A DNA stretch of 64,000 nt from an alpha proteobacterium SCGC AAA536-G10 (GTDB lineage: Bacteria; Pseudomonadota; Alphaproteobacteria; Puniceispirillales; Marisalimonadaceae): positions 1-64,000 of the forward strand of contig ARQU01000009.1 in NCBI GenBank assembly GCA_000384615.1, given 5' to 3'. The notes under the pieces were generated by a model. The model was given only the letters and a program-made list of their open reading frames with translations. It searched no databases and was not told where the DNA came from. How positions within the stretch are numbered: the first letter of the stretch is position 1; the number at the start of each line of letters is the position of its first letter. Made by a program: the position numbers and the translations under genes. Below are positions 15,688 to 25,142 of this stretch, piece by piece.

Positions 15688-18669
15688 ATGAAAAAGACTA
15701 TTACTAAAATTGATGATTGTTATATTGGTTCAAGTATTGAAAGATCAGAAGATGATACATTAATCTCTGGAAAAGGACAGTTTGGTGATGATACAGGTTA
15801 TCTACCAGGTACATTACACGTGGCGGTCCTAAGATCTTCATATGCATCTGGTAAAATCGATAACATAGACACGTCAGGAGCTCTTGCTATTCCGGGAGTT
15901 CATTCAATTATTGATGGAAGAATGTTTGCTGAAATTTCCAAACCATTGTTATCTGTTCTTCGTGTTGATATTGAGGTTTGGCCTTGTGCTATTGAGTTTG
16001 TTCGATACGTAGGCGAGCCAATAGCTTTAGTATTAGCTAAAGATAGGTATATAGCAGAGGATGCAATTGAAAATATTAAGGTTTCATATAAACAATTGGA
16101 GCCTATTATTGATACATATAAAGCAACTTTAGATGACAGTCCAAAAGTACATAATCAACTTAAAACTAATGTTTTAAGTGACAGAGAGTTTTGTTATGGA
16201 AACCCTAATCAAGCGTTTGAAAAAGCAGATAAAATAGTAAAGTTAAAAATTGAATACCCTAGAAATAGTTGCACACCTTTAGAAGGATTTATTGTTCAAA
16301 GCAATTATAATCCTGAGAGCAATCAATATACCATACAATCAAATTTTCAAGGTCCATTTAGTCTTCATTCTGTTATATCAAGATCGTTAGACATAGACGA
16401 AAACAAACTAAGACTTATTTCGAACCAAGATTCTGGTGGTAGTTTTGGAATTAAACAAGCAATTCTTCCAATGATGGTTTTGACCAGTTTAGCTTCTAAA
16501 ATATCTGGTAAAAATATAAAATGGGTTGAAGATAGAATTGAACACTTAACTGCAGCCTCTTCTGCTACTAATAGAGTTACAAATATAAGAGCCGCCGTTA
16601 AAAAAAATGGAAAAATATTAGCATTAAATTATGATCAGATTGATGATGTTGGCGCTTATCTTAGAGCTCCAGAACCAGCTTCATTGTATAGAATGCATGG
16701 AAATTTAGCTGGAGCGTATTTAATAGATAATATTTTTTGTAGAAATCGAGTTGTTGTTACAAATAAAACACCCACAGGGCTAAATAGAGGTTTTGGTGGT
16801 CCCCAACATTATTATGCACTTGAAAGATTAGTTCATAATATCGCTGCAGAATTAAATTTAGATCGTTTGAAAGTAATAAAATTAAATTTAGTAAATGATA
16901 AAGATTTTCCTTATCAATCAGCATCGGGCGCCCTGTTAGACTCTGGTCAATATAATAAATTAATAGAAAAAGTACTTAAATCTGATCAATTTAAAGAAAT
17001 AAAAATCCGTCAAAAAAAAGCAATTGAAGAAGGTGATCTATATGGCATCGGTTATTCTGCCATCGTGGAGCCTTCTATATCAAATATGGGTTATATAACA
17101 ACAGCCGTTCCTTTTAAAGAAAGAGAAAAAACAGGTCATAAAGGAGGAGCTATTACAAGTGCTTCTGTGACTATAGGACCGACAGGTGGCGTTTATGTAA
17201 CGTGCGATAGTATACCACAAGGTCAAGGCCATAAAACAGTCTTGTCTCAAATTGTTGCTGATGTTTTTGGAATAAATATTGAAAATATCCTAGTAAACGG
17301 AGAACTTGACACCCAAAAAGATGCATGGTCGATTGCGGCAGGAAACTATTCTAGTAGATTTGCAGGCGCGGTTGCAGGTACAACTTTTCTGGCAGCAGAA
17401 AAACTTAAGAAACGATTATTGAAAATTGCATCCTCAAAATTAAATTCTATCGAGGAAAATATTATTTTTGAGAATAATTATGTTCTAGACAAAAATAACT
17501 CAGACAATAAAATATCTTTTAACAGATTAATAGGCGCTGCTCATTGGTCTCCAGGAAATCTTCCAGAAAATTGTGAAAATGGATTAAGGGAAACTATTCA
17601 TTGGACACCTCCACAACTTTCACCTCCAAATAATAAAGATCAAATTAACGGTTCACTAGCTTACGGGTTTGTTTTTGATGTATGTGGTCTAAGAATAAAT
17701 CCTATGACAGGAAAGACAAAGATTGACAGGTATATTACAGGTCATGATGCTGGAAAAATTATCAATCCTCTTCTTGCTAACGGCCAAATATATGGAGCAT
17801 TTGCTCATGGCGTAGGAGCAGCACTATATGAAGAGTTTAAATATACGGCTGATGGCTCTTTTTTAGCAGGTACATTTGCAGATTATCTACTTGCTTCTAC
17901 AAAAGAAATAATCACACCAACAATAATTCATATTGAAACTCCAAGCCCATTTACACCTTTGGGATCAAAAGGCTTAGGTGAAGGTAATTGCATGTCAACC
18001 CCAGTTGCTATTGCCAACGCTGCCTGTGACGCATTAAAACTAGATAATGTTACACTTCCATTAACACACTCTAAGGTACATGGTTATACACATATAGACA
18101 AAACAGAAAAAAAACGTAGAAAAAATAATCAAGGTAATTTTTTAAATACAACTCAATCTAAAAACAACCTCATTAATGGCAATGGAAATTATTTAATAGA
18201 ACAAAAGCGTGAATTAGTATGGACATTTTTATTAGATCCTAAAATTTTATCAAAAACATTGCCAACTTATGAAGACATAAAAATCACGGATTCTTGTTTA
18301 TATGAAGGAAAGATTAAAATTAATTTTGGTCCTATTACGGGTGAATATCACTTTTCTGCTCAATTAACAGATTTATCAAAACCTGAAAGTTTAAGAATTA
18401 TTGGAAGGGCTAGTGGACCATTAGGGATAGCTAGTGGTGAAGGTATAGTAAAACTGAAATCTCTGAACACAAACACTACAAAGTTATCATACGAATATAA
18501 TATTAATATTTCAGGAAAAATAGCTGCAGTTGGTGGGCGTTTTTTAAATACAGCTTCAAAAATTATAATAAATCAATTCTTTGATCGCTTAAATAAGGCA
18601 GTTTCTCCAAAATATGAAAAATCTAGTTTATGGTATAGTTTTATTAAATTTTTGAGGAAGTTTAAATGA
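15688..18669 (+). CDS. Molybdenum hydroxylase large subunit fused to a CoxG/SRPBCC domain
   Basis: 993 residues. Residues 1 to about 790 form the molybdopterin-binding subunit of the xanthine dehydrogenase family, with NQDSGGSFGIKQ (near 250), RGFGGPQ (near 370), a QGQGHKT motif near 512 and SKGLGEG, where E765 is the expected catalytic base. A short linker rich in Lys and Asn leads to a second domain from about 830 to 990 resembling CoxG (carbon monoxide dehydrogenase subunit G, SRPBCC fold), a factor normally encoded separately and linked to cofactor maturation or membrane anchoring. Partners are the 2Fe-2S subunit at 10944 and the FAD subunit, whose ATG overlaps this stop by four bases. 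Confidence 0.85.
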   Translation: MKKTITKIDDCYIGSSIERSEDDTLISGKGQFGDDTGYLPGTLHVAVLRSSYASGKIDNIDTSGALAIPGVHSIIDGRMFAEISKPLLSVLRVDIEVWPCAIEFVRYVGEPIALVLAKDRYIAEDAIENIKVSYKQLEPIIDTYKATLDDSPKVHNQLKTNVLSDREFCYGNPNQAFEKADKIVKLKIEYPRNSCTPLEGFIVQSNYNPESNQYTIQSNFQGPFSLHSVISRSLDIDENKLRLISNQDSGGSFGIKQAILPMMVLTSLASKISGKNIKWVEDRIEHLTAASSATNRVTNIRAAVKKNGKILALNYDQIDDVGAYLRAPEPASLYRMHGNLAGAYLIDNIFCRNRVVVTNKTPTGLNRGFGGPQHYYALERLVHNIAAELNLDRLKVIKLNLVNDKDFPYQSASGALLDSGQYNKLIEKVLKSDQFKEIKIRQKKAIEEGDLYGIGYSAIVEPSISNMGYITTAVPFKEREKTGHKGGAITSASVTIGPTGGVYVTCDSIPQGQGHKTVLSQIVADVFGINIENILVNGELDTQKDAWSIAAGNYSSRFAGAVAGTTFLAAEKLKKRLLKIASSKLNSIEENIIFENNYVLDKNNSDNKISFNRLIGAAHWSPGNLPENCENGLRETIHWTPPQLSPPNNKDQINGSLAYGFVFDVCGLRINPMTGKTKIDRYITGHDAGKIINPLLANGQIYGAFAHGVGAALYEEFKYTADGSFLAGTFADYLLASTKEIITPTIIHIETPSPFTPLGSKGLGEGNCMSTPVAIANAACDALKLDNVTLPLTHSKVHGYTHIDKTEKKRRKNNQGNFLNTTQSKNNLINGNGNYLIEQKRELVWTFLLDPKILSKTLPTYEDIKITDSCLYEGKIKINFGPITGEYHFSAQLTDLSKPESLRIIGRASGPLGIASGEGIVKLKSLNTNTTKLSYEYNINISGKIAAVGGRFLNTASKIIINQFFDRLNKAVSPKYEKSSLWYSFIKFLRKFK

Positions 18670-19490
18670 AACCATCCTCTTTTGACCTTCTCCAACCAGA
18701 AACTTGGTATGAAGCCTTAGAAGGCTTGAATAGATATGGAGAGGATTCACAAATTCTTGCGGGAGGACAATCTCTTATAGCAATGTTAAATATGAGGATA
18801 GCTAAACCTAAAATTTTAATAGATATAAATTCTATAAAAAACGATGTTCCAATAATTAATAATAAATTTGATATTGAGATTAGTGCTTTATACAGGCAAA
18901 TTGAACTAGAAAAAAGAATAGAAACAAAAGAAGAGTTTCCCTTGTTATTTGAATGTCTTCCATATGTAGGTCATCAACAGCATAGAGCAAGAGGTACAGT
19001 TGTTGGATCATTATGTCATGCAGATCCAAGCTCTGAAATACCTTTATGCTTTATTGCTCTTCAAGGAAAATTAAAATTATCGAGTGTATTTTCTCAAAGG
19101 ATTGTAAATGCAGAGGACTTTTTTCTAGGCCCTTTGTTAACATCAAGAAAATCTAATGAAATTATTAAAAGTATAATAATACCTAAGTCAAAAAAAAATA
19201 CTGGATATGCATTTAAAGAAATATCAGAAAAATATGGTGACTTTGCAATGGCATCATTTGCAGTTATTGCTGGTGAAAACTTTATTAGATTTGTTGTTGG
19301 CGGTGTTAGTGAAAAAATAACATCAATAGAATGGTCAACTACCGATTTAAATCAAATTGAGGATAGTTTAAACGATTTTGCGTGGGATCTTAATACAACA
19401 AATGACCAATACAGTACTGATAGATATAAAAGAGATATTGTTAGAGAGATAGGTCTAAAAACCATAAAAACTGCTCTGTACAGAAGGTAA
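18666..19490 (+). CDS. Molybdenum hydroxylase FAD-binding subunit (CoxM/HmfB-like)
   Basis: 274 residues with the CoxM-type FAD motif AGGQSLIAMLNMR near residue 32 and GTVVGSLCHADPSSEIP near residue 115, which contact the pyrophosphate and flavin. It delivers electrons to the respiratory chain or another acceptor. There is no extended insertion with a 4Fe-4S cluster as in the 4-hydroxybenzoyl-CoA reductase beta subunit, so the enzyme is more likely an oxidative hydroxylase than a reductive dehydroxylase. The ATG overlaps the upstream stop (ATGA). The C-terminal domain is short for the family. Confidence 0.85.
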   Translation: MKPSSFDLLQPETWYEALEGLNRYGEDSQILAGGQSLIAMLNMRIAKPKILIDINSIKNDVPIINNKFDIEISALYRQIELEKRIETKEEFPLLFECLPYVGHQQHRARGTVVGSLCHADPSSEIPLCFIALQGKLKLSSVFSQRIVNAEDFFLGPLLTSRKSNEIIKSIIIPKSKKNTGYAFKEISEKYGDFAMASFAVIAGENFIRFVVGGVSEKITSIEWSTTDLNQIEDSLNDFAWDLNTTNDQYSTDRYKRDIVREIGLKTIKTALYRR

Positions 19491-19607
19491 GAAAAATAAT
19501 TTAAATATTATTAAATATTAAAAATCAAATTTTATATCAATTAATTAATATAGAATTTCTTATAAGTTATATTTAAATTTATAGAGGAAAAAGGGGGCAA
19601 CATAATT

Positions 19608-21158
19608 ATGTCAAATAACAAAGAGATAAATAAAGCAAATGCATCTTATTATTTTATTGATAGACATCTAAACTCAAAAATTGAAAGTAAAAATGTTTTT
19701 GTTGAAGCCATACCTGACGGAAGAAGTATAACCTATAAAGAATTATCTATAGAAACAAATAAAATTATTGATCTGTTAACAAAGTTTGATGTTCGAAGAG
19801 AAGAAAGGGTATTAATGTTGGTTTTAGATCAAATTGAATTTCCAATAATTTTCTGGGGATGTTTAAAAGCTGGAGTGATTCCAGTTCCTATTAATACTCT
19901 TTTATCGAAAGAAGTAATCGAAACAATTTTAGAGGATTGCAGAGCTAATACAATATTTATTTCTGAAGAGCTCATTAAATTAATAACTAGTTCAACCAAA
20001 ATTTGTAGTGAAATCGAAAATATTTTTATAATTGGTAAAAATAGAAATAATGAACAGTTTAAAAATTTTAAAAAAGAAATTAAGAAATGTGTCGAAAAAA
20101 AACCAATAATTGTGTCAAAAGATGAACCTGCTTTTTGGTTGTATTCGTCAGGGTCAACTGGAGAACCCAAAGGGGTAATACATGCACATGGAAGTCTTCT
20201 AAACACTTTCGAAACATATGCTTCTAAAGTTTTAGATATTAAAGAAAGTGATGTTGTATTCTCAGTAGCCAAACTTTTTTTTGCTTATGGCCTTGGCAAC
20301 GCTATGACATTTCCAATGGGAGTTGGAGCAACAACTGCACTATATCCACTTAGACCAACACCCGATACTGTGAATGAAGTTATGATGTTGATGAAGCCAT
20401 CTATTTTATTTGCTGTCCCAACTATTTATGCTGCTATGACTGCAAAACTAAAAAAAACTCCAGTAAAATACCAAAATTTAAGAATATGTGTGTCTGCAGG
20501 AGAAGCTCTACCATTCCAGATTGGAACTGATTGGAAAAAAATTACAGGAATTGATATTCTAGATGGTGTTGGTTCTACTGAAATGCTTCATATATTTTTA
20601 TCTAATAAACCTAACGATATAACTTATGGTACATCAGGAAGCGCTGTGCCAGGGTACGATTTAAAATTAGTTGATGAAAATGGTGAAGATGTGGCCGTTG
20701 GTGAAATTGGGGAATTGCTTGTTAAAGGTGAATCATCTGCTATGTGTTATTGGAACAAGCTAACAAAATCAAGAAATACTTTTGAAGGAGAGTGGACAAG
20801 AACAGGAGATAAATATGAAAAACTTAACAATGAGAAATATATTTATAGTGGTAGAACGGATGATATGTTTAAAGTTAGCGGAATATGGATTTCTCCATTT
20901 GAAGTGGAACAAGCCCTAGTTTCGCATGATTTAGTTTTGGAGGCAGCTGTAGTTGCTAAACAAGACAATGAAGGACTAGAAAAACCATGTGCTTTTGTTA
21001 TTTTGAACGAAAATATAAATAAAACTGACAAAGAAGAGATTTTGAAAGAGCACGTAAAAAACAAAGTTGGAAAATGGAAATATCCAAGATGGATTAATTT
21101 TGTTAGTGAACTTCCTAAAACAGCTACCGGTAAAGTGCAAAGATTTAAATTAAGATAA
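19608..21158 (+). CDS. bclA: Benzoate-CoA ligase
   Basis: 516 residues. The features match benzoate-CoA ligases closely: YSSGSTGEPKG near residue 185, KLFFAYGLGN near 225, DGVGSTEMLHIF near 325, SGRTDDMFKVSGIWI near 415 and a C-terminal TATGKVQ with the catalytic Lys. It converts benzoate plus CoA and ATP into benzoyl-CoA, the substrate of BoxAB. A 117-base AT-rich gap with an AGGGGG-type ribosome binding site precedes it, so it may have its own promoter; it is followed by the hydrolase, boxC and boxB in one run. Confidence 0.9.
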   Translation: MSNNKEINKANASYYFIDRHLNSKIESKNVFVEAIPDGRSITYKELSIETNKIIDLLTKFDVRREERVLMLVLDQIEFPIIFWGCLKAGVIPVPINTLLSKEVIETILEDCRANTIFISEELIKLITSSTKICSEIENIFIIGKNRNNEQFKNFKKEIKKCVEKKPIIVSKDEPAFWLYSSGSTGEPKGVIHAHGSLLNTFETYASKVLDIKESDVVFSVAKLFFAYGLGNAMTFPMGVGATTALYPLRPTPDTVNEVMMLMKPSILFAVPTIYAAMTAKLKKTPVKYQNLRICVSAGEALPFQIGTDWKKITGIDILDGVGSTEMLHIFLSNKPNDITYGTSGSAVPGYDLKLVDENGEDVAVGEIGELLVKGESSAMCYWNKLTKSRNTFEGEWTRTGDKYEKLNNEKYIYSGRTDDMFKVSGIWISPFEVEQALVSHDLVLEAAVVAKQDNEGLEKPCAFVILNENINKTDKEEILKEHVKNKVGKWKYPRWINFVSELPKTATGKVQRFKLR

Positions 21159-21175
21159 TTTATTAAGTAGTTTAA

Positions 21176-21949
21176 ATGAAACCATCTTTTTTAGATATCG
21201 AAGAAAAACAGATTGAGTATATTACCTTAGGAAACTTTTCTAATAATAGTCCTGTTTTAATTTTGTTACATGAGGGTTTAGGCTCTATAGCTATGTGGCG
21301 AAATATACCAAAATTACTTCATGAAAAAACAAAGTTAAATATTTTAGTTTATTCAAGATTTGGATATGGAAAATCGTCAAATGCTAAATTACCTAGACCA
21401 ACTAATTATATGAGTATTGAAGCTGAAAAATATTTACCTACTATTTTAGAAAAACTATCTATCAACAAATATTTTTTAGTTGGTCATAGTGATGGCGGAA
21501 CCATAGCAGCTATTGGAAGCGTTAATAAGTCAACTAAAAATTTGCTAGGGACAATTTTAATAGCTCCACATTTTTTTGTTGAAAATGAAAGTATTAAAGC
21601 TATTGAAGAAACTATTGATCAATATAAAAATAAGAAACTCAAATCTAAATTAGAAAAATATCATGATGATGTAGATAATGCATTTTTTGGTTGGAGTAAT
21701 GTTTGGTTAAGCCCCAAATTTAAAGAATGGAATATTTCAAATCATTTATCAAAAATAAAAACTCCAATTTTAGTGCTACAAGGTACTAATGATCCCTATG
21801 GAACACTAAACCAGGTAAAAATACTGGAAGACAAATTAAATTCTACATTAAAAAAAATTATTATTAAAAATTGTGGACATAACCCATTTTATGAATACCC
21901 AGATGCCACGATCAAACATATTGACCAATTCATAAAAAAACTTTTATAG
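21176..21949 (+). CDS. Alpha/beta hydrolase in the box operon
   Basis: 257 residues. The nucleophile elbow is GHSDGG near residue 105, the acid is in GTNDPYG near 205 and the His is in CGHNPF near 234, so the triad is complete. An N-terminal HEGLGSIAMW would provide the oxyanion hole. Lactone or thioester hydrolases of this fold accompany box genes in other bacteria and may remove dead-end lactones or release CoA from misformed intermediates. It is separated from the ligase by 17 bases and from boxC by about 50. Precise substrate unknown. Confidence 0.75.
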   Translation: MKPSFLDIEEKQIEYITLGNFSNNSPVLILLHEGLGSIAMWRNIPKLLHEKTKLNILVYSRFGYGKSSNAKLPRPTNYMSIEAEKYLPTILEKLSINKYFLVGHSDGGTIAAIGSVNKSTKNLLGTILIAPHFFVENESIKAIEETIDQYKNKKLKSKLEKYHDDVDNAFFGWSNVWLSPKFKEWNISNHLSKIKTPILVLQGTNDPYGTLNQVKILEDKLNSTLKKIIIKNCGHNPFYEYPDATIKHIDQFIKKLL

Positions 21950-22000
21950 ACTTATCATATCATTAATAATAAATTAGTTTTTTGGAAATCGAGAAGATAA

Positions 22001-23662
22001 ATGAAACCTAAAATAAATTTTGAAACATACCCTGAAATATATAATCATTGGGAATTAAAATTTGAAAAAAATACTGCTTTTTTAATAATGAAAGTGGATG
22101 AGGATAAGGGTTTTTTTGAGGGATATAAATTAAAACTAAATAGTTATGATATAGGTGTGGATATTGAATTATCAGACGCAGTTCAAAGATTAAGATTTGA
22201 GCATCCTCAAATTAGTTCAATAATTATAAAATCTGGGAATGAAAAAGCATTTTGTGCAGGTGCTAATATTAAGATGCTTGCATCATCAGATCATGCTCAT
22301 AAAGTAAATTTTTGTAAATTTACTAATGAAACTAGAAACTTCTTAGAAAACTCTTCCAAAGAAGCATCTCAATTCTTTATATGTTTAGTTGAAGGCGTAT
22401 GCGCTGGAGGTGGTTATGAGCTTGCCTTGGCATGTGATCATATAATTTTATTAGATGATGGATCTTCAAGTATATCGTTGCCTGAAGTTCCCCTTTTAGC
22501 TGTACTTCCAGGTACAGGAGGCTTGACCAGACTCACTGATAAAAGAAAAATCAGAAGAGATCTTGCAGATGTGTTTTGTACTATGGAAGAAGGTGTCAAA
22601 GCAAAAAAAGCAAAAGAATGGCGTTTAGTTGACACGATTACTAAAAAAACTGCTTTAAATGATGAACTTAATTCATTGATTAAGAATAAGTCTTGCAATA
22701 AAAATCAAAATGAAAATTTAGTAGGTGTTCAGCTTAACAATTTACAAAAAAATACTGTTAGTAATGAAGAGATTAAATATTCGACATTATCTGTCCAAAT
22801 TGATAGAGAAAAAAAATCTGCTACAATTACTATTAATGCCTCTCTTGAAGATGCTCCTGAAAATTTAAGTGAAATTCTATCTCAAGGTGATGATTTTTGG
22901 CTTTTGAAATGTGCTAGAGAATTAGATGATACTATCTTAAATTTAAGATTTAACGAATTAGAAATTGGAATAATAGTTTTCAAAACGTCTGGTGATATCT
23001 CTAAAGTTTTATCCTATGACAAGTTATTTGAAACCTATAAAAACTTTTGGTTAATGAATGAAATTTCATACTTTTGGACAAGAGTTTTTAAAAGAATAGA
23101 CCTTACATCTAGAACTTTAATTACTTTAATTGAACCTAATTCTTGTTATGCAGGATTTTTATCTGAATTAATCTTTGCTGCTGATAGAAGTTATATGGCT
23201 GAAGGAGAGTTTGAAGAATATGATAATAAAAAAGCAACCATAATTTTATCAAAATCTAATTTTGGAAATTTTTTAATGTCAAACAATATGTCTAGATTAG
23301 ATACAAGATTTATAGGCTTACCTGAACAAATTCTTTTAGTAAAACAAAATTTAGAAAAACAAATTTTGGCTGAAGAGGCAAATGATTTAGGTTTAATTAC
23401 TTTTATGTTTGATGATATTGATTGGGAAGATGAAATAAGGATTTTTTTAGAAGAAAGAAGTAGTTTTTCTCCTGATTCTATGGTTGGTATGGAGTCTAAC
23501 TTAAGATTTCCAGGAAAAGAAACAATGGAAACGAAAATTTTTGGTCGGCTATCTGCTTGGCAGAACTGGATATTTCAAAGACCGAGTGCTGTAGGTGAGA
23601 ATGGTGCATTGAAAAAGTATGGAACTGGTAACAAAGGTCAATATACTAAAGAAAGAACATAA
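22001..23662 (+). CDS. boxC: 2,3-epoxybenzoyl-CoA dihydrolase BoxC
   Basis: 553 residues, the expected size for BoxC. Two crotonase-like halves are visible: the first has AFCAGANIKML near residue 85 and GGGYELALACDHI near 133, the second includes SCYAGFLSELIFAADR near 385 and EGEFEEYDNKKATI near 403. The enzyme opens the 2,3-epoxide of benzoyl-CoA and yields 3,4-dehydroadipyl-CoA semialdehyde plus formate. boxB follows after 11 bases. The C-terminal sequence (LSAWQNWIFQRPSAVG) is characteristic of the family. Confidence 0.9.
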   Translation: MKPKINFETYPEIYNHWELKFEKNTAFLIMKVDEDKGFFEGYKLKLNSYDIGVDIELSDAVQRLRFEHPQISSIIIKSGNEKAFCAGANIKMLASSDHAHKVNFCKFTNETRNFLENSSKEASQFFICLVEGVCAGGGYELALACDHIILLDDGSSSISLPEVPLLAVLPGTGGLTRLTDKRKIRRDLADVFCTMEEGVKAKKAKEWRLVDTITKKTALNDELNSLIKNKSCNKNQNENLVGVQLNNLQKNTVSNEEIKYSTLSVQIDREKKSATITINASLEDAPENLSEILSQGDDFWLLKCARELDDTILNLRFNELEIGIIVFKTSGDISKVLSYDKLFETYKNFWLMNEISYFWTRVFKRIDLTSRTLITLIEPNSCYAGFLSELIFAADRSYMAEGEFEEYDNKKATIILSKSNFGNFLMSNNMSRLDTRFIGLPEQILLVKQNLEKQILAEEANDLGLITFMFDDIDWEDEIRIFLEERSSFSPDSMVGMESNLRFPGKETMETKIFGRLSAWQNWIFQRPSAVGENGALKKYGTGNKGQYTKERT

Positions 23663-23673
23663 CTGGAGATAAT

Positions 23674-25125
23674 ATGCTAAATAATAGTCAAGTTGAATAC
23701 GATACAATAATTCCAAATAATGTAAGCCTATCGTCTGATAAACGTGTTCTTAAGGCTCTTGAAAGGTGGCATCCAGGCTATATTGATTGGTGGAAAGATT
23801 TAGGACCAGTTGGTTTTCAAGATATGCTAGTCTATTTAAGAACGGCAATCAATGTTGATAAAGATGGTTGGGCTACTTTCGACTATGTTAAAATGCCTGA
23901 ATATCGTTGGGGTATATTACTTGCTCCTCAGAAAGAAGGAAGAACAATTCCTTTTGGTGATCACATTGGTGAACCAGTTTGGCAGGAAGTACCAGGTGAA
24001 TATAGATCAATGTTAAGAAGGTTAATTGTTATACAAGGTGACACTGAACCAGCTTCAATTGAACAACAAAGATTTTTGGGAAGTACGGCACCATCCCTTT
24101 ATGATATGAGAAATTTGTTTCAGGTAAATGTTGAAGAAGGAAGACATTTGTGGGCAATGGTTTACTTGCTTCAAAAATATTTTGGTTCTGACGGCAGAGA
24201 AGAAGCTAATGAATTACTTAAACGTCAATCAGGATCTGAAGATGCTCCAAGAATGTTAGGAGCTTTCAATGAATCAACTCCAGATTGGCTTTCATTTTTC
24301 ATGTTTACAGCATTTACTGACAGAGACGGGAAAATGCAATTGGAAGCCCTTGCACAATCCGGGTTTGATCCACTTTCAAGAACTTGTCGATTTATGCTTA
24401 CTGAGGAAGCTCACCACATGTTCGTTGGTGAAAATGGTGTAAGAAGAGTAATAAAAAAAACATGCGAAATGATGAATAAAGCAGGCATTTCAAATCCTTA
24501 TGATATTTCAAAAATAAGAGAATTAGGTGTTATTGATTTGCCAACAATACAAAAGAAAATTAACCTTCATTATTCATTGTCATTAGATTTGTTTGGGTCA
24601 GAAATTTCTACAAATGCTGCAAACACCTATACAGCAGGAGTAAAAGGAAGATTTTGGGAAACAAAAATAAAAGATGACCATATTCTAAAAAATGACACTT
24701 ACCCAATATTAGAATTTACTGATGGACAAATTATTAATAAAAAAGCCCCTGCTCTATTATCACTTAATATGAGATTAAGGGATGATTACACAAAAGATAC
24801 TGCAGTAAGTATAAAAAGATGGAATAGAACCATAGAAGAAGCTAAAATAAACTTTGAGATGAAGTTACCTTTTGAGGGCTTTAATAGAAAAATAGGCACA
24901 TTTATGAGTGCCAATATATCACCATTAGGAGATATTCTAACAAAAGATACATGGGATAAGGATAAAGGTAAGTTTTTACCAACAACAGATGATAACTTAT
25001 TTATTGAATCTTTAATGAAACCTGTTTCTGAACCTGGAAGATATGCTGATTGGATATCTGCACCTGATTTAGGTATTGATAATAAACCTGGTGATTTTGA
25101 ATATGTAAAAATTCATGATTCTTAA
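23674..25125 (+). CDS. boxB: Benzoyl-CoA 2,3-epoxidase subunit BoxB
   Basis: 483 residues, typical BoxB length. It is a diiron ferritin-like oxygenase: VEEGRHLW (E154/E155 and H158) and a second EEAHHMF about 90 residues later supply the iron-binding Glu and His residues. It epoxidises benzoyl-CoA with oxygen and electrons from the reductase BoxA. The start is ATG with GGAG in CTGGAGAT upstream. No boxA, aldehyde dehydrogenase (boxD) or BoxR-type regulator gene is found in the window, so these must be elsewhere or replaced. Confidence 0.92.
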   Translation: MLNNSQVEYDTIIPNNVSLSSDKRVLKALERWHPGYIDWWKDLGPVGFQDMLVYLRTAINVDKDGWATFDYVKMPEYRWGILLAPQKEGRTIPFGDHIGEPVWQEVPGEYRSMLRRLIVIQGDTEPASIEQQRFLGSTAPSLYDMRNLFQVNVEEGRHLWAMVYLLQKYFGSDGREEANELLKRQSGSEDAPRMLGAFNESTPDWLSFFMFTAFTDRDGKMQLEALAQSGFDPLSRTCRFMLTEEAHHMFVGENGVRRVIKKTCEMMNKAGISNPYDISKIRELGVIDLPTIQKKINLHYSLSLDLFGSEISTNAANTYTAGVKGRFWETKIKDDHILKNDTYPILEFTDGQIINKKAPALLSLNMRLRDDYTKDTAVSIKRWNRTIEEAKINFEMKLPFEGFNRKIGTFMSANISPLGDILTKDTWDKDKGKFLPTTDDNLFIESLMKPVSEPGRYADWISAPDLGIDNKPGDFEYVKIHDS

Positions 25126-25142
25126 ATTTTAAGGTTTAACTT

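Noticed and set aside
10944..19490. 4-hydroxybenzoyl-CoA reductase as identity of the second hydroxylase
   Set aside because: The FAD subunit is only 274 residues and has no insertion for a 4Fe-4S cluster, and the neighbours fit an hmf-like route better.
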